Part shown: positions 1-9,036 of the stretch, one piece after another
Numbering within the stretch: position 1 is the stretch's first letter
Layout: each line of letters opens with the position of its first letter
From: Oxalobacteraceae bacterium AB_14
GTDB taxonomy: Bacteria > Pseudomonadota > Gammaproteobacteria > Burkholderiales > Burkholderiaceae_D
Direction: 5' to 3'
NCBI GenBank assembly: GCA_000381565.1
Contig: KB906724.1
Span: 112,970-176,969 of the forward strand
DNA length: 64,000 nt
The notes under the pieces: model-generated
What the model was told of the DNA's origin: nothing
Databases searched by the model: none
What the model saw: only the letters and a program-made list of their open reading frames with translations
Made by a program: the position numbers and the translations under genes

Positions 1-875
<875 letters not shown>

Positions 876-1180
876 GAGTCATCCTTGAAAGAGCCGACAT
901 TTTAGCCTGTTCCGGGCTTTTGGTTTGAACCCGCCTGCACGGAAAGGTGGCATCGTATTGAAAAATCGCAAGGTTTGTTGTGTTAATCCGTGTTTGACTG
1001 GGCGTTTTGCGCCAAATTCAGTGTTTTAGCGGCAATTCATGATAAATAGTAATAAATGATGTGATAAAACCGCTATTTATTGATCATTAGTTATTAAGTA
1101 TGCTGGGGCCATCGAGGGGCGATGCTGTCCCGGCAATCCGTGTTAGATTCTAGTCAGTTTATCAATCCTTTGGAGGCACC
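876..1180. promoter_or_regulatory. AT-rich divergent intergenic region between NUDIX and pntAA
   Basis: About 305 bases without a convincing gene, and markedly richer in A/T than the flanks. It separates the minus-strand NUDIX-mnmA pair from the plus-strand pnt operon and must hold promoters for both. An inverted repeat, ATAAATAG (1042-1049) and CTATTTAT (1073-1080), lies in the most AT-rich part and could be an operator. A purine-rich TGGAGGCACC immediately precedes the pntAA ATG and is a good ribosome binding site. Confidence 0.45.
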
Positions 1181-2293
1181 ATGAGAGTAGGCATACCGGC
1201 CGAGACGCGGCCGGGCGAAACCCGGGTAGCGGCAACGCCCGAGACAGTCAAGAAACTCGCAGCCAAGCATCAAGTGATCGTGCAAGCCGGCGCCGGTTTA
1301 TCGGCATCGGTCACCGACGAGGCCTACGCGGCCGCAGGTGCGCAGATCGGCAGCGCGGCGGAAGCCTTTGCTGCGGACGTGGTTTTGAAAGTGCGTGCCC
1401 CGAACGCGGAGGAGCGCGGGCTGCTCGCCGCTGGCACGGTGGTGATCGGCATGTTGAATCCCTTCGACGCCGACAACAACGCGGCGATGGCGGCGGCCGG
1501 CTTGCAGGCCTTCGCGCTGGAGGCGGTGCCGCGCATCACGCGCGCGCAGTCGATGGACGTGCTGTCGTCGCAGGCCAACATCGCCGGCTACAAGGCGGTG
1601 ATGGTGGCGGCCAACACGTATCAGCGCTTCATGCCGATGCTGATGACCGCGGCCGGCACCGTCAAGGCGGCGCGGGTGCTGATCATGGGCGTGGGTGTGG
1701 CCGGTCTGCAGGCGATCGCCACCGCCAAGCGTCTGGGCGCGGTGATCGAGGCGTCCGACGTGCGCCCGCCCGTCAAGGAACAGGTCGAGTCGCTGGGCGC
1801 CAAGTTCATCGACGTGCCGTTCCTGACCGACGAGGAGAGGGAAATCGCCAAGGGCGTGGGCGGCTATGCGCGCTCGATGCCGGCCGACTGGATGCGCCGT
1901 CAGGCGGAACTGGTGCATGAACGCGCCAAGCTGGCCGACATCATCATCACCACCGCGCTGATCCCGGGCCGCGCGGCGCCGGTGCTCATTTCCGAGGAGA
2001 CGGTGAAGGCGATGAAACCGGGGTCGGTGATCGTCGACCTGGCCGTGTCGCAGGGCGGCAACTGCCCGCTGTCGGAGCTCAATAAAACCGTGGTCAAGCA
2101 CGGCGTGCACATCGTCGGCGAGCCGGACCTGGCGACCCTGGTGGCGGCCGACGCGTCGGCGCTGTACGCGCGCAACGTGCTGGACTTCCTCAAGCTGATC
2201 ATCGACAAGGAAGACAAGCTGGTGATCGACCGCGAAGACGAAATCATCAAGGCCACGCTGCTGTGCACCGGCGGCGAGCTGTTACGAAAATAA
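1181..2293 (+). CDS. pntAA: NAD(P) transhydrogenase subunit alpha, part 1 (soluble domain I)
   Basis: 370 residues, the length expected for the split alpha subunit that carries only the NAD(H)-binding domain I. The proton-translocating transhydrogenase moves hydride between NADH and NADP+ using the membrane proton gradient. Visible marks are the RITRAQSMDVLSSQANIAGY segment (about 118-137) and the Rossmann loop GVGVAG (170-175), followed by the acidic residue region of the nucleotide pocket. A strong ribosome binding site precedes the ATG. The gene is first in the pntAA-pntAB-pntB operon; the split of alpha into two genes is common in beta- and alphaproteobacteria. Confidence 0.95.
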   Translation: MRVGIPAETRPGETRVAATPETVKKLAAKHQVIVQAGAGLSASVTDEAYAAAGAQIGSAAEAFAADVVLKVRAPNAEERGLLAAGTVVIGMLNPFDADNNAAMAAAGLQAFALEAVPRITRAQSMDVLSSQANIAGYKAVMVAANTYQRFMPMLMTAAGTVKAARVLIMGVGVAGLQAIATAKRLGAVIEASDVRPPVKEQVESLGAKFIDVPFLTDEEREIAKGVGGYARSMPADWMRRQAELVHERAKLADIIITTALIPGRAAPVLISEETVKAMKPGSVIVDLAVSQGGNCPLSELNKTVVKHGVHIVGEPDLATLVAADASALYARNVLDFLKLIIDKEDKLVIDREDEIIKATLLCTGGELLRK

Positions 2294-2319
2294 GCAGCAA
2301 GAAAAATAAGGGGAAAACA

Positions 2320-2649
2320 ATGGAAGTCAGCCACACCATCATCAATCTGATCATCTTCGTGCTAGCGATCTACGTCGGCTACCACGTGGTCTGGACCGTG
2401 ACGCCGGCGCTGCATACGCCGCTGATGGCGGTCACCAACGCCGTCTCGGCGATCATCATCGTCGGCGCCATGCTGGCGGCCTCGCTGACCGAGGGCCTGA
2501 TCGGCCAGGTCGCCGGCACCGTCGCGGTGGCGCTGGCCGCCGTCAATGTGTTCGGCGGCTTTTTGGTCACGCAGCGCATGCTGGAGATGTTCAAGAAAAA
2601 AGAGCCCAAGGCGAAGCCTGTGGTGGCCATCAAGGAGGAGCACGCATGA
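2320..2649 (+). CDS. pntAB: NAD(P) transhydrogenase subunit alpha, part 2 (membrane)
   Basis: A 109-residue membrane protein equal to the C-terminal membrane part of E. coli PntA. It has three or four hydrophobic segments (about 5-25, 32-52, 56-80) and a short Lys-rich cytoplasmic tail (KKKEPKAKP). The start at 2320 was chosen because MEVSHTIINLIIF is the conserved beginning and AAGGGGAAAACA lies just before it; longer upstream reading would run into pntAA. Its stop overlaps the pntB start by four bases (ATGA), which suggests translational coupling. Confidence 0.93.
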   Translation: MEVSHTIINLIIFVLAIYVGYHVVWTVTPALHTPLMAVTNAVSAIIIVGAMLAASLTEGLIGQVAGTVAVALAAVNVFGGFLVTQRMLEMFKKKEPKAKPVVAIKEEHA

Positions 2650-4124
2650 ATTTCATCTCCATGAACCTGGTGACGATGATGTACCTGATCGCATCGGTGT
2701 GCTTTATCCAGGCGTTGAAGGGCTTGTCGTCGCCGTCGACGGCGCGTACCGGTAATGCGTTCGGCATGTCGGGCATGGCGATTGCCGCCGTGACCACCAT
2801 CGCGCTGATCCTGAAGCTGAAGGCGGAAGCCACGGCGGCCGCAGTGGCGGGCGCCTCGGGCGGCATGGGCCTGGGCCTGGTGGCGCTGGGCGTGATCGTC
2901 GGCGGCGGCATCGGCGCGGTGCTGGCCAAGAAGGTCGAGATGACCAAGATGCCGGAACTGGTGGCGGCGATGCACTCGCTGATCGGCCTGGCCGCCGTGT
3001 GTATCGCGGTGGCCGCGGTGTCGGAGCCGCATGCTTTCGGCATCGCCGCCGTGGGCGAGGCGCTGCCGTTCGGTAACCGCATCGAACTGTTCATCGGTAC
3101 CTTTGTCGGTGCGATCACGTTCTCCGGTTCGGTGATCGCGTTCGGCAAGCTGTCGGGCAAATACAAGTTCCGCCTGTTCCAGGGCGCGCCGGTCAGCTTC
3201 GCCGGCCAGCACATGCTGAACCTGATCCTGGCCATCGTCATGGTGGGCCTGGGCCTGGCGTTCTGCTTCGCCGGCGGCACCGAGCCTGCATGGCTGCCGT
3301 TCCTGATCATGACCGCGATCGCGTTCGTGCTGGGCGTGTTGATCATCATCCCGATCGGCGGCGCCGACATGCCGGTGGTGGTGTCGATGTTGAATTCCTA
3401 CTCCGGCTGGGCGGCGGCCGGTATCGGCTTCTCGCTGAATAACTCGATGCTGATCATCGCCGGTTCGCTGGTCGGATCAAGCGGCGCGATCCTGTCCTAC
3501 ATCATGTGCAAGGCGATGAACCGTTCGTTCTTCAACGTGATCCTGGGCGGCTTCGGTGGCGCGCCGGTGGAGGCGGGTGCGGCTGGTTCGAAGGAACAGC
3601 GTCCGGTCAAATCCGGTTCGGCCGACGACGCGGCCTTCATCATGGCCAACGCCGAGAGTGTGATCATCGTGCCGGGCTACGGCCTGGCCGTGGCGCGCGC
3701 GCAGCACTCGCTGAAGGAGCTGGTCGAGAAGCTGACCCACAAGGGCGTGACCGTGAAGTATGCGATCCACCCGGTGGCGGGCCGCATGCCGGGCCATATG
3801 AATGTGCTGCTGGCGGAGGCCGAGGTGCCGTACGACCAGGTGTTCGAGATGGAGGACATCAACGGCGAATTCGGCCAGACCGACGTGGTGCTGATCCTGG
3901 GCGCCAACGACGTGGTCAACCCGGCCGCCAAGGATCCGAAATCGCCGATCGCCGGCATGCCGATCCTGGAGGCGTACAAGGCCAAGAGCATCATCGTCAA
4001 CAAGCGTTCGATGGCTTCCGGCTATGCGGGCCTGGACAACGAGCTGTTCTACCAGGCCAATACGATGATGGTGTTCGGCGATGCGAAGAAGGTCATCGAG
4101 GACATGGTCAAGGCCGTGGAGTAA
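2646..4124 (+). CDS. pntB: NAD(P) transhydrogenase subunit beta
   Basis: 492 residues with about eight or nine transmembrane helices in the first 290 residues (domain II) and a soluble NADP(H)-binding domain III at the C-terminus. The domain III signature GYGLAVARAQH follows an IIVPG strand, and the loops GRMPGHMNVLLAEA and LGANDVVNPAA are typical of PntB. It completes the H+-pumping transhydrogenase together with the two upstream alpha-subunit genes and probably serves NADPH supply. No clear terminator is seen in the 117 bases before the next gene. Confidence 0.96.
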   Translation: MNFISMNLVTMMYLIASVCFIQALKGLSSPSTARTGNAFGMSGMAIAAVTTIALILKLKAEATAAAVAGASGGMGLGLVALGVIVGGGIGAVLAKKVEMTKMPELVAAMHSLIGLAAVCIAVAAVSEPHAFGIAAVGEALPFGNRIELFIGTFVGAITFSGSVIAFGKLSGKYKFRLFQGAPVSFAGQHMLNLILAIVMVGLGLAFCFAGGTEPAWLPFLIMTAIAFVLGVLIIIPIGGADMPVVVSMLNSYSGWAAAGIGFSLNNSMLIIAGSLVGSSGAILSYIMCKAMNRSFFNVILGGFGGAPVEAGAAGSKEQRPVKSGSADDAAFIMANAESVIIVPGYGLAVARAQHSLKELVEKLTHKGVTVKYAIHPVAGRMPGHMNVLLAEAEVPYDQVFEMEDINGEFGQTDVVLILGANDVVNPAAKDPKSPIAGMPILEAYKAKSIIVNKRSMASGYAGLDNELFYQANTMMVFGDAKKVIEDMVKAVE

Positions 4125-4241
4125 GTTGTGCTGTGATGCGTGATTCATAATTTGTGAACGGTCAATTGGTATTTGGCCGATTGATGGTGGGCTTGATGAA
4201 GCATACGATGGCTACATCAACCCACCTCAAGGAGTCTCATC

Positions 4242-5006
4242 ATGAACCGCTTACAAAACAAAGTCGCCATCGTTACGGGCGCGTCGTCGGGCATCGGCCG
4301 CGCTACCGCCAAACTGTTTGCCGCTGAAGGCGCGCGCGTCGTCGTTGCCGCGCGTCGCCAGGCCGAGCTGGAGTCGCTGGTGGCGGAGATCGTCGCCGAC
4401 GGCGGCCAGGCCATCGCCCTGGCTGGCGACGTCACTTCCGAATCGTTCAATGCGCAACTGGTGGCCGCCGCGGTCGAAGCGTTCGGCCGGCTGGACATCG
4501 CTTACAACAACGCCGGCACGCTGGGCGAAATGGGCGCCAGCACCGGCGTCTCGGAGCAGGGCTGGAGCGAGACCATCGCCGCCAACCTGACCAGCGCCTT
4601 CCTCGGCGCCAAGCATCAAATTCCTGAAATGATCAAGCATGGCGGCGGTTCGGTGATCTTCACGTCGACCTTCGTTGGCTACAGCTTTGCATTCCCGGGG
4701 GTGGCGGCTTACGCGGCCAGCAAGTCGGGCCTGATCGGCCTGACGCAGGCGCTGGCTTCGGAGTACGGCCCGCAAGGCGTGCGCGTGAATTCGGTGCTGC
4801 CGGGTGCGGTCGATACGGCGATGTATCGCGATATGAACAACACGCCGGAATCGGCGGCCTTCGTCACCAACCTGCATGCGCTGAAACGCGTGGCGCAGCC
4901 TGAGGAACTGGCGCGCTCGGTGCTGTACCTGGCTTCGGACGACTCGTCCTTCGTCACCGGCACCGCTTCGCTGGTCGATGGCGGCGCTTCGATTACGCGT
5001 ACTTAA
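4242..5006 (+). CDS. Short-chain dehydrogenase/reductase
   Basis: 254 residues of the classical SDR fold. The cofactor loop TGASSGIG is at residues 12-19, the NNAG motif at 89-92, a catalytic Ser near 142 and the Tyr157-x3-Lys161 pair in YAASK. Arg residues after strand 2 (AARRQ) suggest NADP(H) preference. The C-terminal LASDDSSFVTGTASLVDGG is typical of the family. AAGGAGTCTCATC supplies a ribosome binding site before the ATG. The substrate is unknown. Its stop codon overlaps that of the convergent downstream gene by three bases. Confidence 0.85.
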   Translation: MNRLQNKVAIVTGASSGIGRATAKLFAAEGARVVVAARRQAELESLVAEIVADGGQAIALAGDVTSESFNAQLVAAAVEAFGRLDIAYNNAGTLGEMGASTGVSEQGWSETIAANLTSAFLGAKHQIPEMIKHGGGSVIFTSTFVGYSFAFPGVAAYAASKSGLIGLTQALASEYGPQGVRVNSVLPGAVDTAMYRDMNNTPESAAFVTNLHALKRVAQPEELARSVLYLASDDSSFVTGTASLVDGGASITRT

Positions 5007-5635
5007 TAGGACACGTCTTCCAGGCGGTAGCGGAATTTGCGCCGCTCTGGAAGATCCCAGCCCGGTTCGCGGTCGGTGTTTCGGGCAGGAGCCGGCGGCG
5101 GTGGCGCCACCGCTGGTGCTGGTACGGAGACCGGCGCCGGCATCAGTTCGCTCACCGGCATCGGCAGCGTAGCGGCGGCGGTCGGCGGCGGCTTCTGTGC
5201 ACTCTCTTTTTCCTGCTTCGCCAGTTCTTTGCGCAGCAGGTTCGCCATCTTGTAATGCTTGTCGCCAGGACGGCGCACCGACAAGTCAAACCACGCGTTG
5301 CGCGCGGTGCGTGCGAAGGAGCGGGCAAACTCGTTGGGGGAGACGGACTGCCCTTTGTGCATGATCTTGTCTCCTTCAACGCAAGCGTAGTTGTGCTCAC
5401 CGTAGCTCCATGAGCGCAGGACCGTGCCTTCCGGCAGAAACAGCGATTTCCATTGATAGCCGCGCATGTTGGCCGGGTCGCCACCGGGCGGTGGCGCGGT
5501 CTTCGCGTCAAGCCAGAATTCGAGCGCCTTGTTGATTGCTTCCGAAAGGTCTTGTACGCCGCCTTCCCGGCGCAGTTGCTCGACCAGCCGGAGCAGGGTA
5601 TGGGGTGGGAGCTGCACGCTCATTGTGGTAAACAT
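5003..5635 (-). CDS. Hypothetical protein with a possible ribbon-helix-helix-like N-terminus
   Basis: 210 residues, not assigned to a named family. The start at 5635 is preferred because AGGAGGAAAGCGA precedes it; a longer reading would begin in a low-complexity stretch. Residues 6-45 (SVQLPPHTLLRLVEQLRREG then LSEAINKALEFWL) resemble the short strand plus two helices of ribbon-helix-helix DNA-binding proteins. A central domain of about 90 residues with several aromatic residues follows, then a Pro/Ala-rich linker (about 150-190) and a charged tail. The start region has a second, inverted, decayed copy about 100 bases upstream. Function is unknown; a DNA-binding role is inference. Confidence 0.7.
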   Translation of the reverse strand: MFTTMSVQLPPHTLLRLVEQLRREGGVQDLSEAINKALEFWLDAKTAPPPGGDPANMRGYQWKSLFLPEGTVLRSWSYGEHNYACVEGDKIMHKGQSVSPNEFARSFARTARNAWFDLSVRRPGDKHYKMANLLRKELAKQEKESAQKPPPTAAATLPMPVSELMPAPVSVPAPAVAPPPPAPARNTDREPGWDLPERRKFRYRLEDVSY

Positions 5636-5775
5636 TCGCTTTCCTCCTCTCTTTTCTTCACTTTTACTCACGTTAGATCGCAAACTTCGTGAGAAGTTCA
5701 AAAAGCGATGAACGGTGAAGAAAAGCGAAGAAAAGCGAAGCCGAAAGCGACGGTTTACCACAAGGAGATGGAAAG
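5615..5775. repeat. Imperfect large inverted repeat duplicating the start region of the neighbouring gene
   Basis: The segment around 5615-5665 (ribosome binding site and first codons of the minus-strand gene) is repeated in opposite orientation at about 5714-5775. Shared blocks, read outward, are GTGAAGAAAAG, then AAAGCGA, then GTTTACCACAA. In the outer copy the start codon ATG reads ACG/CGG and an extra GCGAAGAAAA unit is inserted. AAGCGA occurs four times in the outer arm. The outer copy begins no convincing coding frame. A shorter direct repeat, TCAAGTCAAC, follows near 5797 and 5811. Confidence 0.6.
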
Positions 5776-5815
5776 GGCGCCCCTTGTGTGTATTCTCAAG
5801 TCAACTTCGCTCAAG

Positions 5816-6958
5816 TCAACGGCGGCCGTACATCATCAACTCGGCCAGCACGCCGCGCGCGGGGGCGAGCATGTCGATCGCGGCCAGCGACAGGCCCAGC
5901 AGCGCTTGCGCCGGCGAGTCGTTGGCGAAGATGCGGGCCATGGTGTCGGTCAGGCGCACGGTGGTGTCGCGGTCCTGGCGGCGCAGTTCGGTGAATTGCG
6001 CCAGCATTGTTGGATTGGCGCCTTGCGCCAGCAGGCGCGCCAGCACGGCGACGTCGCGCAGGCCGAGGTTCAGGCCTTGTCCCGCCACCGGGTGCAGCGT
6101 TTGCGCCGCGTTGCCGATGGCGACCGTGCGCGCGCTGCTGCGCGGATCGGCGTTCAAGCCCAATGGGAAGGCCAGCCGCGGCGTGGCGTGCGTGAAGCCG
6201 CCGACCCGCTCTCCAAACGCGGCGCCCAGTTCGGACAGGAAGGCCGCGTCGTCCAGGGCTTGCAGGCGCGCCGCCGTATCGGGCCGCACGCACCAGACCA
6301 GCGAATAGTCCTCGCCTTGCGGCAGCAGGGCCAGCGGGCCTTGTTCGGTAAAGCGTTCGTAGGCGCGGTGCGCGAGCGGGCGGTTGCTGCGCACCTGCGC
6401 GATGATCGCGGTCTGCTGGTAGTCGCGGTGCCGGGCCTTGCTTTCCTGGTCGCTGAACAAGCCGCCTTCGGCCTGCACCACGATGGCGGCGGTGGCGGCG
6501 GCGGTGGCGGAGACCGCACCGGCGATCGTCAGCGCGACGGCGTCGGCGCCTTCGTCGAGCGCTTCGACGCGGGCCGGGCGCAGCGTGGCGATGCCGGCGC
6601 GCGCGCAGGCAGCGCCCAGCGCCGTCACCAGATCGCCGTAGCGCAGCACGTAGCCCAGCGCCGGCAGTTTGTGCTGGTCGCGGTCGATCAGGCTGCGGCC
6701 GAACTGGCCGCGGCGCGACACGTGGATCTGGTGGATCGCGGTGGCGGCCACCGGCCATGCGCCGATTTCCTCCAGTATCTGCCGGCTGCCCCAGGACAGC
6801 GCGATGGAGCGCGGGTCCTTGCTGGCTTGATCGAGGGTCTTGGCGTCGATCAGCGCGATGCGCTGCGCCGGCATGCCGCGTTTGGCCAGCAGCGCGGCGA
6901 GCGCCATGCCGGCCGGTCCCGCGCCGCAGATGGCGACATCAAAAGTGGTATCTGTCAT
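5816..6958 (-). CDS. ubiH: FAD-dependent ubiquinone biosynthesis hydroxylase (UbiH/UbiF/Coq6 family)
   Basis: 380 residues. The FAD dinucleotide-binding GAGPAG is at 12-17 and the C-terminal flavin motif reads AIGNAAQTLHPVAGQGLNLG, the version (GNAAQTLHP) seen in UbiH rather than the GDAAH of other family members. Enzymes of this family hydroxylate the aromatic ring of ubiquinone precursors with O2 and NADPH at the inner membrane. It is the last gene of the minus-strand operon amgK-murU-pepP-ubiH, overlapping the pepP stop by four bases; pepP-ubiH linkage is conserved in many proteobacteria. Which ring carbon it modifies is not decidable from sequence alone. Confidence 0.85.
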   Translation of the reverse strand: MTDTTFDVAICGAGPAGMALAALLAKRGMPAQRIALIDAKTLDQASKDPRSIALSWGSRQILEEIGAWPVAATAIHQIHVSRRGQFGRSLIDRDQHKLPALGYVLRYGDLVTALGAACARAGIATLRPARVEALDEGADAVALTIAGAVSATAAATAAIVVQAEGGLFSDQESKARHRDYQQTAIIAQVRSNRPLAHRAYERFTEQGPLALLPQGEDYSLVWCVRPDTAARLQALDDAAFLSELGAAFGERVGGFTHATPRLAFPLGLNADPRSSARTVAIGNAAQTLHPVAGQGLNLGLRDVAVLARLLAQGANPTMLAQFTELRRQDRDTTVRLTDTMARIFANDSPAQALLGLSLAAIDMLAPARGVLAELMMYGRR

Positions 6959-8292
6959 TGCCGTTGCATCAGTTGTTCGATGTCGGCGACCGTCTTTGGC
7001 GCGGCGGCGCTCAGTATCGTGTGGCCGTTTGGCGTGACCAGCACATCGTCCTCGATGCGGATGCCGATGTTCCAGTATTCCTCCGGCACGCCCTCGGCCG
7101 GGCGCACATAGATGCCCGGCTCCACCGTCAGCACCATGTCCGCCTGCAGCGGGCGCGATGGCTTGCCTTCGGCCGCCGTGTCGCGGTACTGGCCGACGTC
7201 GTGCACGTCCATGCCCAGCCAGTGGCCGGTGCCGTGCATGTAGAACTGCAGATAGCTCTTGTTGGCGACGATGTCGGCGATGCCGCCGTGCGCGTCCTGG
7301 TTCAGCAGCCCCAGGTCCAGCATGCCCTGCGCCAGCACCTGCACCGCCGCCTCGTGCACGCCGGAATACGGCAGGCCGGGGGCGATCGCCTTCAATGCCG
7401 CCGATTGCGCCGCCAGCACCAGTTCATACAGGCGCTTTTGCGGCGCGCTGAAACGGCCGTTGACCGGATAGGTGCGGGTGATGTCGGAGGCGTAGCCATC
7501 GAGCTCGCAGCCGGCGTCGATCAGTATCAGGTCACCGTCGCGGCTCTGCGCGTTGTTGGCGCTGTAGTGCAGCACGCAGGCGTTGGCGCCGGCCGCGACG
7601 ATGGAGTTGTAGGCCGGCGCCTGCGCGCCGTTGCGGCGGAACTCGTACAGCAGCTCCGCTTCGATTTCGTATTCGTACATGCCGGGCCTGGACGCGCGCA
7701 TCGCCCGCGCGTGCGCCTGCGAGGAGATGGTGGCGGCGCGCAGCATGGTGGCCTGTTCGGCGGCGTCCTTGAACAGGCGCATTTCGTCGAGCAGCGGCAG
7801 CAGGTCGACCGCGCTGGCCGGCGGGGTGACGCCGGTGCGCGCCATGCGCCGCACGTTGGCCAGCCACAGCTTGACCTGCGCATCGAGGGCGCTGCCGAGC
7901 GCGTAGTACAGCGCCGGGGCGTCGGCCAGCAGCTTGCTGATTTCGCCGTCGAGGTCTTCGATGGCGTGGGCGGCGTCGAAGCCGAAGGCCGCGCGCGCGC
8001 CTTCCGGGCCGTGGCGGAAGCCGTCCCAGATTTCGCGTTCGAGGTTCTTCTGCCGGCAGAACAGGATGGAGCGCGCCGGCTCGCTGCCGCGCGCGGCCAC
8101 CAGCACCAGCACGCTCTCGGGCTCGGCGAAGCCGGTCAGGTAGTAGAAGTAGCTGTCGTGACGGTACAGGTATTCGCTGTCGCTGTTGCGCGTGACTTCG
8201 GGCGCGGTCGGCAGCACCGCCACCGCGCCGGGCGGCATGTGCGCCAGCAGGCGCGCGCGGCGGGCGGCGTAGGATGGTAAGCCGCCGTGCAT
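6955..8292 (-). CDS. pepP: Xaa-Pro aminopeptidase
   Basis: 445 residues: an N-terminal aminopeptidase P domain (NSDSEYLYRHDSYFYYLTGF) and a C-terminal pita-bread metallopeptidase domain. The dinuclear metal ligands are visible as the two aspartates in DAGCELDGYASDITRTYP, the histidine in HGTGHWLGMDVHD, the glutamate of EPGIY and the glutamate of RIEDDVLVT. It removes N-terminal residues preceding proline. The ATG at 8292 starts inside the murU stop (TGATG), which supports this start over a longer reading into murU. It overlaps ubiH downstream by four bases. Confidence 0.95.
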   Translation of the reverse strand: MHGGLPSYAARRARLLAHMPPGAVAVLPTAPEVTRNSDSEYLYRHDSYFYYLTGFAEPESVLVLVAARGSEPARSILFCRQKNLEREIWDGFRHGPEGARAAFGFDAAHAIEDLDGEISKLLADAPALYYALGSALDAQVKLWLANVRRMARTGVTPPASAVDLLPLLDEMRLFKDAAEQATMLRAATISSQAHARAMRASRPGMYEYEIEAELLYEFRRNGAQAPAYNSIVAAGANACVLHYSANNAQSRDGDLILIDAGCELDGYASDITRTYPVNGRFSAPQKRLYELVLAAQSAALKAIAPGLPYSGVHEAAVQVLAQGMLDLGLLNQDAHGGIADIVANKSYLQFYMHGTGHWLGMDVHDVGQYRDTAAEGKPSRPLQADMVLTVEPGIYVRPAEGVPEEYWNIGIRIEDDVLVTPNGHTILSAAAPKTVADIEQLMQRQ

Positions 8293-9026
8293 CACTGCAC
8301 GCCCTTGGCGGCCGCCACGCGCGCGGCCAGCGGCGCGTTGAGCTGCTCGAGCTGCTGCACCGTGCCCAGGTTGTGCCACTCGCCCCGGTAGACCTCGGCG
8401 CCGACCTGTTTTTTGTCGGCATAGGCGCGGATCAGCGGTCCCAGCTTGGCGTACTCGCCGGGCGCGATGCCGTCGAACATCTCGGGGCGGTAGACGCCGA
8501 CGTTGCCGAAGGTCCATTTCGGCGAGCCTTCGTTGGTCAGCGAGTACATCGTCAGGCCGAAGTCGCCCTCGGGATGGAAGTCCGGGTTGGGCACCAGGTA
8601 GAGCCAGCAGATGTCGCGCTGGTCGGCCGGGTAGGGATGGCCCCACATGTCCTTGTCGTGCAACACGTCCTTGACCTGGGCGAAGTCGAAGTAGGGCATG
8701 TAGATGTCGCCCGACACCGCCACGAACGGCTGCTCGCCCAGCAGGTGGCGCGCGCTGGCGATGCCGCCGGCGGTCTCGAGCGCGGTGGCTTCATGCGAGT
8801 ACAGCAGCCGGGCGCCGAACTGGCTGCCGTCGCCCAGCGCCGCCTCGATCTGCGCGCCCAGGTGGGCGGTGTTGATGACGATCTCGGTGATGCCGGCCCG
8901 CACCAGGTTGAGGATGTGCCAGACGATCAGCGGCCGGCCGCGCACCTTGAGCAGCGGCTTGGGCGTGGTGTCGGTCAGCGGGCGCATCCGCTCGCCGCGT
9001 CCGGCGGCGAAGATCATGGCTTTCAT
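8292..9026 (-). CDS. murU: N-acetylmuramate alpha-1-phosphate uridylyltransferase MurU
   Basis: 244 residues of the nucleotidyltransferase family. It opens with the UTP-binding signature AAGRGERMRPLTDTTPKPLL and contains the VSGDIYMPY metal-binding strand. MurU makes UDP-MurNAc from MurNAc-1-phosphate in the peptidoglycan recycling route that bypasses de novo synthesis and gives intrinsic fosfomycin tolerance in pseudomonads. Assignment rests on the sequence plus its place immediately after the AmgK-like kinase gene (10-base gap), the same pairing as in Pseudomonas. A sugar-phosphate nucleotidyltransferase of other specificity is the alternative. Confidence 0.88.
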   Translation of the reverse strand: MKAMIFAAGRGERMRPLTDTTPKPLLKVRGRPLIVWHILNLVRAGITEIVINTAHLGAQIEAALGDGSQFGARLLYSHEATALETAGGIASARHLLGEQPFVAVSGDIYMPYFDFAQVKDVLHDKDMWGHPYPADQRDICWLYLVPNPDFHPEGDFGLTMYSLTNEGSPKWTFGNVGVYRPEMFDGIAPGEYAKLGPLIRAYADKKQVGAEVYRGEWHNLGTVQQLEQLNAPLAARVAAAKGVQ

Positions 9027-9036
9027 GCGCGCCGCC

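Noticed and set aside
5708..7111. Long plus-strand open frame opposite the ubiH gene
   Set aside because: It mirrors the GC-rich antisense of ubiH, has an Arg/Gly/Ala-dominated composition and no domain, and lacks a ribosome binding site.
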